NCBI GenBank assembly: GCA_964488865.1
Contig: CAZAWR010000034.1
Span: 1-64,000, forward strand
Direction of reading: 5' to 3'
Origin: MWCO01 sp964488865
GTDB lineage: Bacteria > Myxococcota_A > Polyangia > Polyangiales > Polyangiaceae
DNA: 64,000 nucleotides
Part shown: positions 17,817-25,944 of the stretch, in pieces
Position numbering within the stretch: position 1 is the stretch's first letter
Layout of the letters: the number at the start of each line of letters is the position of its first letter
Made by a program: the position numbers and the translations under genes
Notes under the pieces: generated by a model
What the model was told of the DNA's origin: nothing
Seen by the model: only the letters and a program-made list of their open reading frames with translations
Databases searched by the model: none

Positions 17817-18977
17817 TCACCACATGGACGCAACGACGCCGATGGCGGCACCGAGCGAGAAGGAAACTACGCTGACGCTGACGAGCGTTTCGCGCAGGCG
17901 GGATCTCGAACGACGCGTTGCCGGGAAGTTCGGTGGCGCGGTCCACGGTGGTGCAGCGTGGTGGGTCTCGACGGAGGGAGGAACGGGCGGCCCCTGCCGG
18001 ACCCCCTTCCATGGGAGCGCGTCGGCTGAGAGGGACGGCAGCGGAGGTGGGGCCTTGCTCGGCGCGGCCACGAGAATGTTCGCGGCAGACACCTTGGCCC
18101 GGTCGCTTCCGAAGGGCGCAAGGGAGGCGGCAAGCACAGCGAGCCCCCGGTATCGATCCTCCGGCACCTTCTGCAGACACCTCATCACGATTTCCTCGAC
18201 CTCCGCGGGGATGTCCTCCCGAACCTGACGCATCGACGGCACAGGGGACATCATCACGTGGGCTCGCACCTGAGCCGCGGTCTCCCCATCGAAGGGGAGC
18301 CTTCCGGTCAACAGCTCGTAGAGAACCACCCCGAGCGACCAGATGTCCGCGGTACGGTCCACATGATGGGTCGAGAGCAACTGTTCGGGCGGCATGTAGT
18401 TCGGGGACCCCATCACCTCGTTGCCCCGCGTGATCGACGGCTCTCGTGGGTCCCGGGCCGGTCCCGGCTCCTGCGCACCGGACAGGCCGAAGTCGATCAC
18501 CTTGACTTGCACACCCGCGCCATCCTCCGCGAGGAAGAGATTTTCAGGCTTCACGTCGCGATGCACCACGCCCGCGGCATGCGCCTCCGCGAGGACTTCG
18601 GATGCCTGAAGCACGTAGTCCACGGCGTCCCGCACCGCACATGGTCCCTCGGCCTGCAGCAAGTCCCGGAGCGTCCTGCCCCGCAACTGCTCCAGGACCA
18701 TGAAAGGCTCTCCCGTCCGCAATGCCCCATCGTCGAGCACCTTCACGACGTGCTCGTTGCGCAGATGGCGCAGCACGCGAAGCTCCCGCTCGAATCGGCT
18801 TCGCGAAGACCTGACTTTCGCCACCTCGGGGAGCATGACCTTGATGGCCACAGGCCGGTCTCCCTCGAGGTCCGTGCCGGCGAGCACCAGCGACGTGCCG
18901 CCGCGGGCGATGGTCCCGTCCACGCGGTATCGACCTCGAAGCCGTTCTCCAGGTTCGACGGGGACTTGGGACATCAT
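17817..18977 (-). CDS. Ser/Thr protein kinase with C-terminal membrane helix
   Basis: A Hanks-type kinase of about 386 residues starting at MMSQVPVE (18977); an in-frame ATG at 19079 would add a poor-looking 34-residue N terminus and is less likely. Motifs: glycine-rich loop TIARGGTSLV, VAIKVM Lys, HRDVKPENLFL catalytic loop, DFGLSG, MGSPNYMPPEQ and the DIWSLGVVLYELL helix. A Pro-rich linker precedes a single C-terminal transmembrane helix (VSVVSFSLGAAIGVVASMW) with almost no outside domain, so any signal must come from the cytoplasm or the membrane. It is divergent from the TetR gene. Confidence 0.9.
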   Translation of the reverse strand: MMSQVPVEPGERLRGRYRVDGTIARGGTSLVLAGTDLEGDRPVAIKVMLPEVAKVRSSRSRFERELRVLRHLRNEHVVKVLDDGALRTGEPFMVLEQLRGRTLRDLLQAEGPCAVRDAVDYVLQASEVLAEAHAAGVVHRDVKPENLFLAEDGAGVQVKVIDFGLSGAQEPGPARDPREPSITRGNEVMGSPNYMPPEQLLSTHHVDRTADIWSLGVVLYELLTGRLPFDGETAAQVRAHVMMSPVPSMRQVREDIPAEVEEIVMRCLQKVPEDRYRGLAVLAASLAPFGSDRAKVSAANILVAAPSKAPPPLPSLSADALPWKGVRQGPPVPPSVETHHAAPPWTAPPNFPATRRSRSRLRETLVSVSVVSFSLGAAIGVVASMW

Positions 18978-19122
18978 CGGTTCACGCTCATCGGACGCTC
19001 GCACGGTAGCAGACGCTTGCAGGTCAAGCTCGTGACGTTTCGATGGTGCCACGGGCAAGCGCGTTCCGCTGGCCGCCATCTCGGCGTGACAGCCCCCAGG
19101 ACAACCCGTAGAGTGCAGATCG

Positions 19123-19752
19123 ATGCCTCACCGCATGCAGCGGTCGTCCCCCGGCGACCTGCGAAGACCCTCCGGCTCACGTACACGCCTCGACGTGCAA
19201 GAGCGCCGGGCGCAACTGCTATCCCTCGGCCTGCAGCTGTTTGCGAACCGGTCTTACGACGAGATCTCCATCGACGAGCTCGCGACGGCTGCTGGCATCT
19301 CCAAGGGGCTTCTGTATCACTACTTCTCGAGCAAACGGGAGTTCTACATCGCGTGCGTCCGCATGGCCGCGGAGGAGCTGGTCAACCGAACGCGGATGCC
19401 CCCCACCCTGGACCCGCTCGAGCAACTGCGCCAGGGTCTCGAAGCGTACCTCGACTTCGTGCAGGAGCACGGCGCCGCTTACTTCGCCGTGTTTCGTGCC
19501 GGCATCGGCACCGACGAGGAGGTGGCTTCGATCATCGACGACACGCGCGCCACGATCCTTCAACGGCTGGTGGAGCGAATGGGAACCGACGCGGTCCCGC
19601 CCCCGACGCGCAATGCGCTGCGCGGTTGGCTCGGCTACGTGGAAGCAGCCATTCTCGACTGGATCGAGTGGCAAGACGTGGAGCGAACGAACCTCGTGGA
19701 AGGCATGATTCGCGTCATGCAGGCAGCCCTCGCGTCCACCGCGCCACCCTGA
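19123..19752 (+). CDS. TetR-family transcriptional regulator
   Basis: A 209-residue regulator. The helix-turn-helix is at about 50-70 (IDELATAAGISKGLLYHYFSSK), preceded by a helix with ANRSYDEIS. The C-terminal ligand-binding domain is helical and contains LDFVQEHGAAYFAVFRAG, like the regulators of the fatty-acid/efflux class. It converges on the small secreted-protein gene (12 bp between stops), whose promoter overlaps the palindrome TGACGTTACGTCA; a TGACGTT half-site lies at 19033-19039 in its own upstream region. Regulation of itself and the small gene is a plausible inference. Confidence 0.9.
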   Translation: MPHRMQRSSPGDLRRPSGSRTRLDVQERRAQLLSLGLQLFANRSYDEISIDELATAAGISKGLLYHYFSSKREFYIACVRMAAEELVNRTRMPPTLDPLEQLRQGLEAYLDFVQEHGAAYFAVFRAGIGTDEEVASIIDDTRATILQRLVERMGTDAVPPPTRNALRGWLGYVEAAILDWIEWQDVERTNLVEGMIRVMQAALASTAPP

Positions 19753-19764
19753 CCCCTCCTCAGG

Positions 19765-20061
19765 TCAGAGCCACATCCCGGTCTTGGCGGCCGGCGGCAC
19801 CGTGAGGCTCCGACCTTGAGGACAGACGCTGCGCGCGTCTGCCGCGTGGGGACAAGCCTCGCCACGTTGGTGCACGCGCTGCATCACCTCCTCCCACGAC
19901 AACGTCGACTTGCCTCTCGCACCGGAGACCGGACAGGCGTCGCCGTTCGGCGTTGCGTCCGACGGCTCGGCTGTGGCGTGCGTGGAGGAAACCAGCAGCA
20001 TGGCGGCGACCGCGCTCACGACGAGCACGGCCCACGCGGATATTCGTCGGCTCCAGATCAT
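19765..20061 (-). CDS. Small secreted protein of unknown function
   Basis: A 98-residue protein with a clear signal peptide (AWAVLVVSAVAAMLLVSS, cleavage near ATA-EP about residue 31). The mature ~65 residues hold four Cys (CPVSG, ACPHAA, CPQG) and a short helix, LSWEEVMQRVHQRG. A GGAGGTGTC ribosome-binding site precedes the ATG, and a promoter-like TTGACG-16-TAGATC sits just upstream. No family is recognised; a small periplasmic metal- or disulfide-containing protein is possible. Confidence 0.72.
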   Translation of the reverse strand: MIWSRRISAWAVLVVSAVAAMLLVSSTHATAEPSDATPNGDACPVSGARGKSTLSWEEVMQRVHQRGEACPHAADARSVCPQGRSLTVPPAAKTGMWL

Positions 20062-20091
20062 GACACCTCCAGTCGGCTGACTCGTGGAGGG

Positions 20092-20119
20092 GATCTAGGA
20101 CGATGTGACGTTACGTCAA
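20092..20119 (-). promoter_or_regulatory. Candidate promoter of the small secreted protein
   Basis: Read on the minus strand, TTGACG (20114-20119) and TAGATC (20092-20097) are separated by 16 bp, about 30 bp before the ATG at 20061. The -35 box is embedded in a palindrome (20106-20118). The -10 match is weak, so the call is moderate. Confidence 0.4.
20106..20118. promoter_or_regulatory. Palindromic operator candidate TGACGT-T-ACGTCA
   Basis: A perfect 13-bp palindrome with one central base, overlapping the -35 box of the candidate promoter of the small secreted protein. Size and symmetry suit a TetR-family operator; the TetR gene ends 12 bp from that small gene. No binding evidence exists beyond position and shape. 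Confidence 0.45.
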
Positions 20120-20153
20120 GTTTGGAAGGGCAAACGGGGAGTGGGGCGCGGTC

Positions 20154-22895
20154 TCAGCTTTCGCGAGGCTCACGGCGGCGACGGGGCGCGGCCCCTTCTT
20201 CGCCGGGTTCGCTGCGGCGCTCACGCGGGGCGCGAACGCGCGCGGGACGCTCGGCCTCGGTACCCTCCGCGGCCGCGGCAGGTGCGGGGCGGGGTTCGCG
20301 GGGCGGGCGCGCCTCGGCGGTCTCGGCGCGAGGCTCACGCGGGGGGCGCGGTTCGCGGGGCGGGCGCGCCTCGGCGGTCTCGGCGCGAGGCTCACGCGGG
20401 GGGCGCGGNNNNNNNNNNNNNNNNNNNNNNNNNNNNNNNNNNNNNNNNNNNNNNNNNNNNNNNNNNNNNNNNNNNNNNNNNNNNNNNNNNNNNNNNNNNN
20501 NNNNNNNNCGCGGCGGACGCGCTTCGCGCGGCGGGCGGTCAGCTTCCGGGCTCTCGGCGCGAGGCTCGCGCGGCGGACGCGCTTCGCGCGGCGGGCGGTC
20601 AGCTTCCGGGCTCTCGGCGCGAGGCTCGCGCGGCGGACGCGCTTCGCGCGGCGGACCACCACGGTCACGATCACGCGGCGGGCCACCACGGTCGCGATCA
20701 CGCGGCGGGCCACCACGATCGCGATCACGCGGCGGGCCACCTCGGTCCGAACGACCACGCGGGGGACCGTCGCCACGCGGCGGACGATCGTCCGTCTCTC
20801 CACCAGGGAGCAGCGCGCGTCGGCTCAGCCGCACCTTGCCGTCACGGTCCACGCTCAGGACCTTGACCTCGAGGGAATCCCCTTCCTTCAGGACGTCCTC
20901 GACGCGGTCGATGCGCTCGACGGCGATCTCGGAGATGTGCAGGAGGCCATCGGTGTTGGGGAGGATCTCGACGAAGGCGCCGAAGTCCGTGATGCGCTTG
21001 ACGGTGCCCTTGTAGACCACGCCAACCTCGGGCTCAGCGATCAGGCCCTGGATGATGTCGAGGGCACGGCGCACGGCGCTCTCGTCGGAGGACGCCACGT
21101 TGACGGTGCCGTCGTCTTCGACGTCGATCTGGACGCCCGTCTGGTCGACGATGCCCTTGATGGTCTTGCCACCGGAGCCGATGATGATACGGATCTGGTC
21201 GGGCTTGACCTTGATGGTGGTGATGCGCGGGGCCCACTTGGACATGGACTCTCTGGGAGCGGGCAGGGACTCGAGCATCTTGCCGAGGATGTGCAGACGG
21301 CCTTCGCGAGCCTGATCGAGGGCGGAGGTCAGCACTTCGCGGGACAGGCCCTTGACCTTGATGTCCATCTGGATGGCGGTGATGCCACGGGACGTGCCAC
21401 AGACCTTGAAGTCCATGTCGCCCATGTGGTCTTCGTCACCGAGGATGTCCGAGAGAATGGCGACCTTGTCCCCTTCCTTGATGAGACCCATGGCGATCCC
21501 GGCGACGGGGGCCTTGATGGGCACGCCAGCGTCCATGAGGCTGAGGGTGCCGCCGCACACGGAAGCCATCGAAGAGGAGCCGTTGGACTCGAGAACTTCG
21601 CTGACGATGCGGGTGGTGTAGGGGAACTTCTCGTGGTCGGGAATCATGCCCTGGAGCGCGCGCTCCGCGAGGTTGCCGTGACCGACTTCGCGTCGTCCCA
21701 CCGAGCCGATGCGCTTGACCTCACCGGTGCAGAACGGGGGGAAGTTGTAGTGCAGAAGGAACGACTTGTACGTGTCGCCCATGAGCGTGTCGATCTTCTG
21801 CTCGTCGGAGCTGGTGCCCAGGGTGGCGGTCACGAGGGCCTGGGTTTCGCCGCGCTGGAAGATGGCGGACCCATGCGTGCGCGGGAGCACGCCGACCTCA
21901 CATCGGATGTCGCGAATGGTCCGGGTGCTGCGTCCGCCGATGCGCACGCCCTTCTCGACGATCATCTGGCGCATCTCGTGCCCCTTGACGTCGTCCTCGT
22001 AGGATTCCTTGAGCAGCTTGTCCCACTTCGCGACGGTCTCTTCGCCGAACTCCTCGACGAGCTTGGCGAAGGCTGCCTTGCGGACCTTCTTGTACTGCAC
22101 GTAGCGCGGCTGTTTGTCGGCGATCTGCAAGCATTTGCGGACGCCGTCGACGGAGACTTCGTACAGGCGCTTTTTGAGGTCTTCGGGAAGGTGAATCGCC
22201 TCGAAGCCGAACTTGGCCTTGCCCACGGACTCTCGAAGCTTGTTGATCAGCTCGATGATGGGCTGCGCGGACTGGTGGGCGAACATGAGGGCGTCGACGA
22301 GGACCTGCTCGGAGATCTCTTGGGTCGAGCCTTCGACCATCACGATGGCTTCCTTGGAGCACGCGACGGTGATGTCGAGGTCGCTGAGCGCGAGCTGCTC
22401 GTAGGTGGGGAAGGCGATGAACTCGCCCTCGACGCGACCGACGCGGATGCCAGCGATCGGGCCGTCCCAGGGGATGTCGGAGATGTGCAGGGCAGCGGAG
22501 GCGCCGGTGAGGGCGAGGACCTCGGCGGGGTGTTCCTTGTCGAAGGACCAGAGGGTGGCGATGATCTGGGTTTCTGCCTTGAAGCCGTCGGGGAACAGGG
22601 GACGAACGGGGCGGTCCATGAGCCGCGCGGTCAGGACCTCGTAGTCGCGGGGGCGGGCTTCGCGCTTGAAGAAGCCGCCGGGGATCTTGCCTGCGGCATA
22701 GGTCTTCTCGATGTAGTCGCAGGTCAGGGGGAAGAAGTCGATGCCGGGGCGCTCGTCCCCGGAGGACACGACGGTGACCAGGATGACGGTTTCGCCCATG
22801 GACACGAGCACGGCGCCGCTGGCCTGCTTGGCAAGACGCCCGGTCTCGAGGGTGATCACGGCGTTGCCTACACGAACGGATTCTCTTACGAACAT
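20154..22895 (-). CDS. pnp: Polynucleotide phosphorylase with long Arg/Pro-rich repeat tail
   Basis: PNPase, the phosphorolytic 3'-5' exoribonuclease of the degradosome. The start ATG at 22895 has an AGGAGG site; the longer open frame upstream is not coding. In order: the first RNase PH-like domain (IPGGFFKREARP, RLMDRPVRPLFP), an all-helical linker, the second catalytic RNase PH domain (GDTYKSFLLHYNFPPF, GRREVGHGNLAERAL, DILGDEDHMGDMDFKV), a KH domain (IIGSGGKTIKGI) and an S1 domain (VYKGTVKRITDFGAFVEI). After S1 comes an intrinsically disordered tail built from DRGGPPRDR and PREPRAESPEADRPP/PREPRAETAEARPP repeats, broken by a 100-N gap, so the true tail length is unknown. The tail is far longer than in typical PNPase. 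It follows rpsO, the conserved order. Confidence 0.95.
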   Translation of the reverse strand: MFVRESVRVGNAVITLETGRLAKQASGAVLVSMGETVILVTVVSSGDERPGIDFFPLTCDYIEKTYAAGKIPGGFFKREARPRDYEVLTARLMDRPVRPLFPDGFKAETQIIATLWSFDKEHPAEVLALTGASAALHISDIPWDGPIAGIRVGRVEGEFIAFPTYEQLALSDLDITVACSKEAIVMVEGSTQEISEQVLVDALMFAHQSAQPIIELINKLRESVGKAKFGFEAIHLPEDLKKRLYEVSVDGVRKCLQIADKQPRYVQYKKVRKAAFAKLVEEFGEETVAKWDKLLKESYEDDVKGHEMRQMIVEKGVRIGGRSTRTIRDIRCEVGVLPRTHGSAIFQRGETQALVTATLGTSSDEQKIDTLMGDTYKSFLLHYNFPPFCTGEVKRIGSVGRREVGHGNLAERALQGMIPDHEKFPYTTRIVSEVLESNGSSSMASVCGGTLSLMDAGVPIKAPVAGIAMGLIKEGDKVAILSDILGDEDHMGDMDFKVCGTSRGITAIQMDIKVKGLSREVLTSALDQAREGRLHILGKMLESLPAPRESMSKWAPRITTIKVKPDQIRIIIGSGGKTIKGIVDQTGVQIDVEDDGTVNVASSDESAVRRALDIIQGLIAEPEVGVVYKGTVKRITDFGAFVEILPNTDGLLHISEIAVERIDRVEDVLKEGDSLEVKVLSVDRDGKVRLSRRALLPGGETDDRPPRGDGPPRGRSDRGGPPRDRDRGGPPRDRDRGGPPRDRDRGGPPREARPPREPRAESPEADRPPREARPPREPRAESPEADRPPREARPPXXXXXXXXXXXXXXXXXXXXXXXXXXXXXXXXXXPRPPREPRAETAEARPPREPRPPREPRAETAEARPPREPRPAPAAAAEGTEAERPARVRAPRERRSEPGEEGAAPRRRREPRES
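20293..20406 (-). repeat. 57-bp tandem repeats in the pnp tail (distal)
   Basis: Two copies of a 57-bp unit (20293-20349 and 20350-20406) run into the assembly gap, which starts 2 bases later. Each encodes a 19-residue unit of the PREPRAETAEARPP type. The number of copies inside the gap is unknown. Confidence 0.8.
20409..20508. other. Assembly gap of exactly 100 N
   Basis: A run of 100 N inside the repetitive 3' end of pnp. This length is a common placeholder for a gap of unknown size, and both flanks are tandem repeats, so the gap is most likely a collapsed or unresolved repeat array. The reading frame is consistent on both sides but this may be chance. Confidence 0.95.
20521..20640 (-). 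repeat. 60-bp tandem repeats in the pnp tail (proximal)
   Basis: Two identical 60-bp units (20521-20580 and 20581-20640), with partial copies on either side. Each encodes a 20-residue PREPRAESPEADRPPREARP-type unit. Sequence identity between copies suggests recent duplication or gene conversion. Confidence 0.85.
20647..20754 (-). repeat. 27-bp tandem repeats in the pnp tail
   Basis: Four copies of a 27-bp unit (20647, 20674, 20701, 20728) with a few base differences. They encode DRGGPPRDR units, an RGG-like box that in other proteins binds RNA or promotes phase separation. Located between the S1 domain and the longer repeats. Confidence 0.82.
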
Positions 22896-22969
22896 GGCGA
22901 TGGTCGCCTCCTTCTGCGCCCGCCGGCTCGGCGAAACGCGAACCGGACGCCCAGAACGCCTTCTTCCTC

Positions 22970-22991
22970 GGTTCCTGAACACGAGGGAACC
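22970..22991 (-). promoter_or_regulatory. Hairpin in the pnp leader
   Basis: GGTTCC and GGAACC form a perfect 6-bp stem, extendable by two more GG/CC pairs after a 2-base mismatch, 75 nt before the pnp ATG. In E. coli the pnp leader carries an RNase III hairpin used for autoregulation; whether this one acts that way is inference from position alone. Confidence 0.4.
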
Positions 22992-23057
22992 TTGGCGGCT
23001 CGTGTCCACGAAGCGAAGATGAAGTGGCTCAAAGGGAAGTCCGGTCGTTGGGGTTGG

Positions 23058-23078
23058 TCCGTGCGGACGTCGCACGGA
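23058..23078 (-). promoter_or_regulatory. Hairpin between rpsO and pnp (8-bp stem)
   Basis: TCCGTGCG and CGCACGGA pair perfectly around the 5-base loop GACGT. It lies about 60 nt past the rpsO stop codon. No T-run follows on the minus strand, so it is more likely a processing or stability hairpin than a full terminator. Confidence 0.45.
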
Positions 23079-23085
23079 GGACGCT

Positions 23086-23119
23086 GCGCTCGCGACGCGG
23101 AACGACAGCTTGCGAGCGC
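23086..23119 (-). promoter_or_regulatory. Hairpin just after rpsO
   Basis: GCGCTCGC and GCGAGCGC form a perfect 8-bp stem with an 18-base loop, 20 nt after the rpsO stop codon. It may stabilise the rpsO transcript end or allow partial termination before pnp. No T-run is present. Confidence 0.45.
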
Positions 23120-23139
23120 GAGGCGTGGGTTGCGAGACG

Positions 23140-23409
23140 CTACTTGCGCAGGCCGAGGTCGGCAACGATCTTGCGGTACCGATCGACGTCAGTCTTCTTG
23201 AGGTAGTCGAGCAGACGGCGACGCCGACCGACGAGCTTGAGCAAGCCGCGACGGGAGTGATGGTCCTTGGAGTGCGTCTTGAAGTGCTCGGCGAGGTAGG
23301 CGATGCGCTTGGTGATCAAGGCGACCTGGACCTCGGGGGAGCCGGTGTCGGTTTCGTGGCGACGGAAGGTCGTCACGATGTTGGTCTTGAATTCCTGTGT
23401 AAAAGCCAT
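23140..23409 (-). CDS. rpsO: 30S ribosomal protein S15
   Basis: A typical 89-residue S15: N-terminal FKTNIVTTFRRHETDTGSPEVQVALIT, then LAEHFKTHSKDHHSRRGLLKLVGRRRRLLDYLKK, the universal S15 core that binds 16S rRNA helices 20-22. It precedes pnp as in most bacteria. A sigma70-like promoter (TTGACC-16-TATACT) lies about 90 bp upstream, leaving a leader of roughly 80 nt, where S15 autoregulation is known in other bacteria. Confidence 0.97.
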   Translation of the reverse strand: MAFTQEFKTNIVTTFRRHETDTGSPEVQVALITKRIAYLAEHFKTHSKDHHSRRGLLKLVGRRRRLLDYLKKTDVDRYRKIVADLGLRK

Positions 23410-23495
23410 GGGAACCGATCTTCGGTGATGCCGCGGTCAGAGCCGAGCGCAACCACGCGCACGGCCCCGTTCCGGGCCGACTGCAAGGGTGCGGC

Positions 23496-23523
23496 AGTAT
23501 ACGCAGCGGAGGGGGATGGTCAA
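23496..23523 (-). promoter_or_regulatory. Sigma70-like promoter of rpsO-pnp
   Basis: On the minus strand TTGACC (23518-23523) and TATACT (23496-23501) are 16 bp apart. Both hexamers match the consensus at 5 of 6 positions, the best promoter match I found in the window, and transcription would start near 23488, about 80 nt before the rpsO ATG. Confidence 0.72.
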
Positions 23524-23602
23524 TGGGAATGGGTGGAGTGAACGGGGAAGGATCAACTTCGTCTTGCCGGGGTTCGCCATTTGCTCCCATGCTCCCGTTC
23601 CC

Positions 23603-24496
23603 ATGGCCCGTCCATCCCTAGCACCTTCAGTCGAAGACCTCGTTCGCGACGCCTGCCGAGGCGCCGCCGGTCCGCTGCGCGAGTTGTTGCTGCGTCGTGG
23701 GGGGCTGCCGGGCCCCCGGCCGAACCTCAAGCTCGCGGAGGCGACGGCGCAGGCGCTGGTGTCCGGGGGGGACGAAGGGCGACGGCTCCTCGAAGAGATG
23801 CGGACGATGGGAGCCAACGAGGCGCCGGCCGGCTCGGCCTTTCCGATCTTTCCGATGGTCGGCGTGCTCGGGCTGGGCGTGGTGGCGGCACGGGCGCAGG
23901 ACGAAGACCACCTGAAGGTTGCGCTGCGGGCCCTGCACGACCACGCGGACGACGGGCGCAGGGAGGTGCGGGACGCAGTGGTGGCGGCCCTGGGGCTCGC
24001 GCTCAAAGCGCAACCGCTGCGAACGTTGGAGGGGTTGGAGGGCTGGTCGGATGGCTACTTCCACGCGGAGTTGATGCTGCAAGCCCTCTCGGACCCCGGC
24101 ATGACGCAGCACCTGCAAGATGTCCGGCTACCGCTCGTGCGGGTGCAGGAAGCCTTCGCGCTGGCGGCAGGCGCGCCCCGAGCGCACCAGCGCACCCATG
24201 GGTATCGCGCGCTGCTGCGGACGATGAGCGGCGCCATCGCCACCCTCGCCACCCGATTCCCACACCCGGTGGCGCAGTGGGTCGAGGAGCATGCCCAGGT
24301 CGCCACCAAAGACCTGCTCGCCGTGCTGAACACGTCCCTCGACCAGCTTAGCTCGGGAGGATTGCGGCGTGGCGACGCGCAAGCCGTGCACGAAGCACTC
24401 GACGCAGCCGTGCCGCCTCCTCGCGATCCCCGATGGGACGTCGGGCCCACGCGTGGACGGGGGAAGAAGGCGCGCAGAAAGGGCCGCCAAGGGTGA
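23603..24496 (+). CDS. HEAT-repeat-like protein, unknown function
   Basis: I use the ATG at 23603 (MARPSLAPSVEDLV); upstream codons in the same frame overlap the rpsO promoter and look non-coding. The 297-residue product is almost wholly helical with HEAT/ARM-like pairs (HLKVALRALHDHADDGRREVRDAVVAALGLALKA is the clearest), and ends in a basic tail (RGRGKKARRKGRQG). There is no signal peptide or catalytic motif. It may be a protein- or nucleic-acid-binding scaffold. It is divergent from rpsO. Confidence 0.75.
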   Translation: MARPSLAPSVEDLVRDACRGAAGPLRELLLRRGGLPGPRPNLKLAEATAQALVSGGDEGRRLLEEMRTMGANEAPAGSAFPIFPMVGVLGLGVVAARAQDEDHLKVALRALHDHADDGRREVRDAVVAALGLALKAQPLRTLEGLEGWSDGYFHAELMLQALSDPGMTQHLQDVRLPLVRVQEAFALAAGAPRAHQRTHGYRALLRTMSGAIATLATRFPHPVAQWVEEHAQVATKDLLAVLNTSLDQLSSGGLRRGDAQAVHEALDAAVPPPRDPRWDVGPTRGRGKKARRKGRQG

Positions 24497-24517
24497 GCCC
24501 TTGGCCCCAGGCTCGCG

Positions 24518-24533
24518 CCCCCGACGGCGGGGG
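24518..24533 (+). terminator. GC-rich hairpin after the HEAT-like gene
   Basis: CCCCC-GACGGC-GGGGG forms a 5-bp GC stem 21 bp after the stop codon. No T-run follows, so termination would have to be weak or Rho-assisted. Confidence 0.3.
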
Positions 24534-24659
24534 AATGGGATGGGGACCTTAGCCCAGACGGCAAGGGGATTGTGGCTTCGGGGAGCACTATGCCGGTCCT
24601 GGACGATGCCGTGCGTTGGCGCTACCGTTCGAGCGTTTCCCTTGCCCCCTGGAGTCCCC

Positions 24660-25853
24660 GTGCTGCGACGCAAGTTTCTTCTTTTTTCCCTCGCCACTGT
24701 CGGAGCCCTGCTGGCTGGCGCCTTGTGCGGGTGCGCCACGGAGTCCACGAGCGCCAGCGACTACAAGTGCACCCCGAGCACCGAGTTGTGCAATCTGGTC
24801 GATGACGACTGCGACGGCCTCGCCGACGAGGGAAGCGACGGACAGCCCATGACACGCAGCTGTTCGAACGGCTGCGGGGCCGGCACCGAGACCTGCGTGA
24901 ACGGCTACTGGGTCGATTGCTCGGCTCCCGCCTCCTCCAAAGAGGAGTGCAACGGCATCGACGACGACTGCGACGGGATCGCGGACAACGGGTTCGAATG
25001 CGCGGCAGGCGAAGAGCAGGTGTGCGGAAACAACGTGGGGACCTGCCGAGAAGGCACGCAACGGTGCGACGACGATTGCACGTGGCGGACCTGCGTGGGG
25101 GGCGTCGAGCCGGAGGACGAGGTCTGCGAGGGGTTCGAGGACGAGGATTGCGACGGTACGGTCGACGAAGACTGCAACTGCGAGGCTGGCGAGACGCGTG
25201 ACTGCTGCGGCGGTACGACCATCGCTTGCGACAACGGCGTGTGGCCTTCGTGCCCGAAGCCGCCCGACGAGACGTGCAACGGCATCGACGACGACTGCAA
25301 CGGCACCATCGACGACAACCTCTCCGAGGTTTACCTGGTGGACGAAGCCGACGGGGGCGAGGATGACTGCGCCCACGCCTACACGGAAGCGTTCCTCACA
25401 CCGCTGTACGAAGGAGACGCGGCGAAGTCCTACTCGTTCTACTTGCTGAAGGCGGACGGTTCCGAGGACCGCGACTTCTTCTCGTTCACCACGTTCGACA
25501 CCACGGACATCTCGTGCTCGTCGAACACCTACGAGTGCTTCCAGCTCGAGGTGAACCTGACCAAGGAGCCCGACGGGTCCGACCTCGAGCTGTGTGTCTA
25601 CGACCTCGGTTCGCCGACCTCGAGCACGGCATGCGCGACCTACGTGGACAAGTCGTGCTCGAACCAAGACGGCAATCCCCCCAATTCCGTGACGATGAAC
25701 TACGAGGGCGGGTGCGGCTTTGGCGACGATGACGCGCGACGCTACGTGGTCGAGGTATTTCGCGCTCCCGGCGCCACGACGAGCTGCGATTCCTACAAGC
25801 TCTCGTTGCGGTGGGACGCGGACGCCCCCCAGCTCACGGCCTGCTCATTCTGA
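24660..25853 (+). CDS. MopE-like Cys/Asp-rich lipoprotein
   Basis: The GTG at 24660 is chosen because a GGAG site sits just upstream and it gives a good lipoprotein signal (GALCGC lipobox, Cys about 20). The 397-residue product has four MopE-type putative metal-binding motifs: CNLVDDDCDGLADEG, CNGIDDDCDGIADNG, CEGFEDEDCDGTVDEDC and CNGIDDDCNGTIDD. These calcium-like Asp loops alternate with Cys-rich knots. The C-terminal ~180 residues form a beta domain with FFSFTTFDTTDISC and YVVEVFRAPGATTSC. It is probably surface-exposed. MopE proteins in methanotrophs bind copper; that function is not implied here. Confidence 0.82.
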   Translation: MLRRKFLLFSLATVGALLAGALCGCATESTSASDYKCTPSTELCNLVDDDCDGLADEGSDGQPMTRSCSNGCGAGTETCVNGYWVDCSAPASSKEECNGIDDDCDGIADNGFECAAGEEQVCGNNVGTCREGTQRCDDDCTWRTCVGGVEPEDEVCEGFEDEDCDGTVDEDCNCEAGETRDCCGGTTIACDNGVWPSCPKPPDETCNGIDDDCNGTIDDNLSEVYLVDEADGGEDDCAHAYTEAFLTPLYEGDAAKSYSFYLLKADGSEDRDFFSFTTFDTTDISCSSNTYECFQLEVNLTKEPDGSDLELCVYDLGSPTSSTACATYVDKSCSNQDGNPPNSVTMNYEGGCGFGDDDARRYVVEVFRAPGATTSCDSYKLSLRWDADAPQLTACSF

Positions 25854-25944
25854 TTGTTGGTTCGTCGCGAACAAAATCGAGGCGTTCCCCCCGACCCTGT
25901 TCATTTGCTGGATGCGGACCCGAACCGTTTGCTACGGTGATTGG

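Noticed and set aside
22896..23165. 90-codon N-terminal extension of pnp
   Set aside because: It overlaps rpsO and has no domain; the ATG at 22895 has an AGGAGG site and matches the family start.
23150..23170. GAGGTCGGCAACG in rpsO resembling part of the dispersed repeat
   Set aside because: The match is 13 bases only and encodes conserved S15 residues; the hairpin stem is absent.
20816..23201. Long plus-strand reading frames opposite pnp, some Gly/Arg-rich
   Set aside because: Very high GC leaves antisense frames open; they mirror the PNPase coding sequence.
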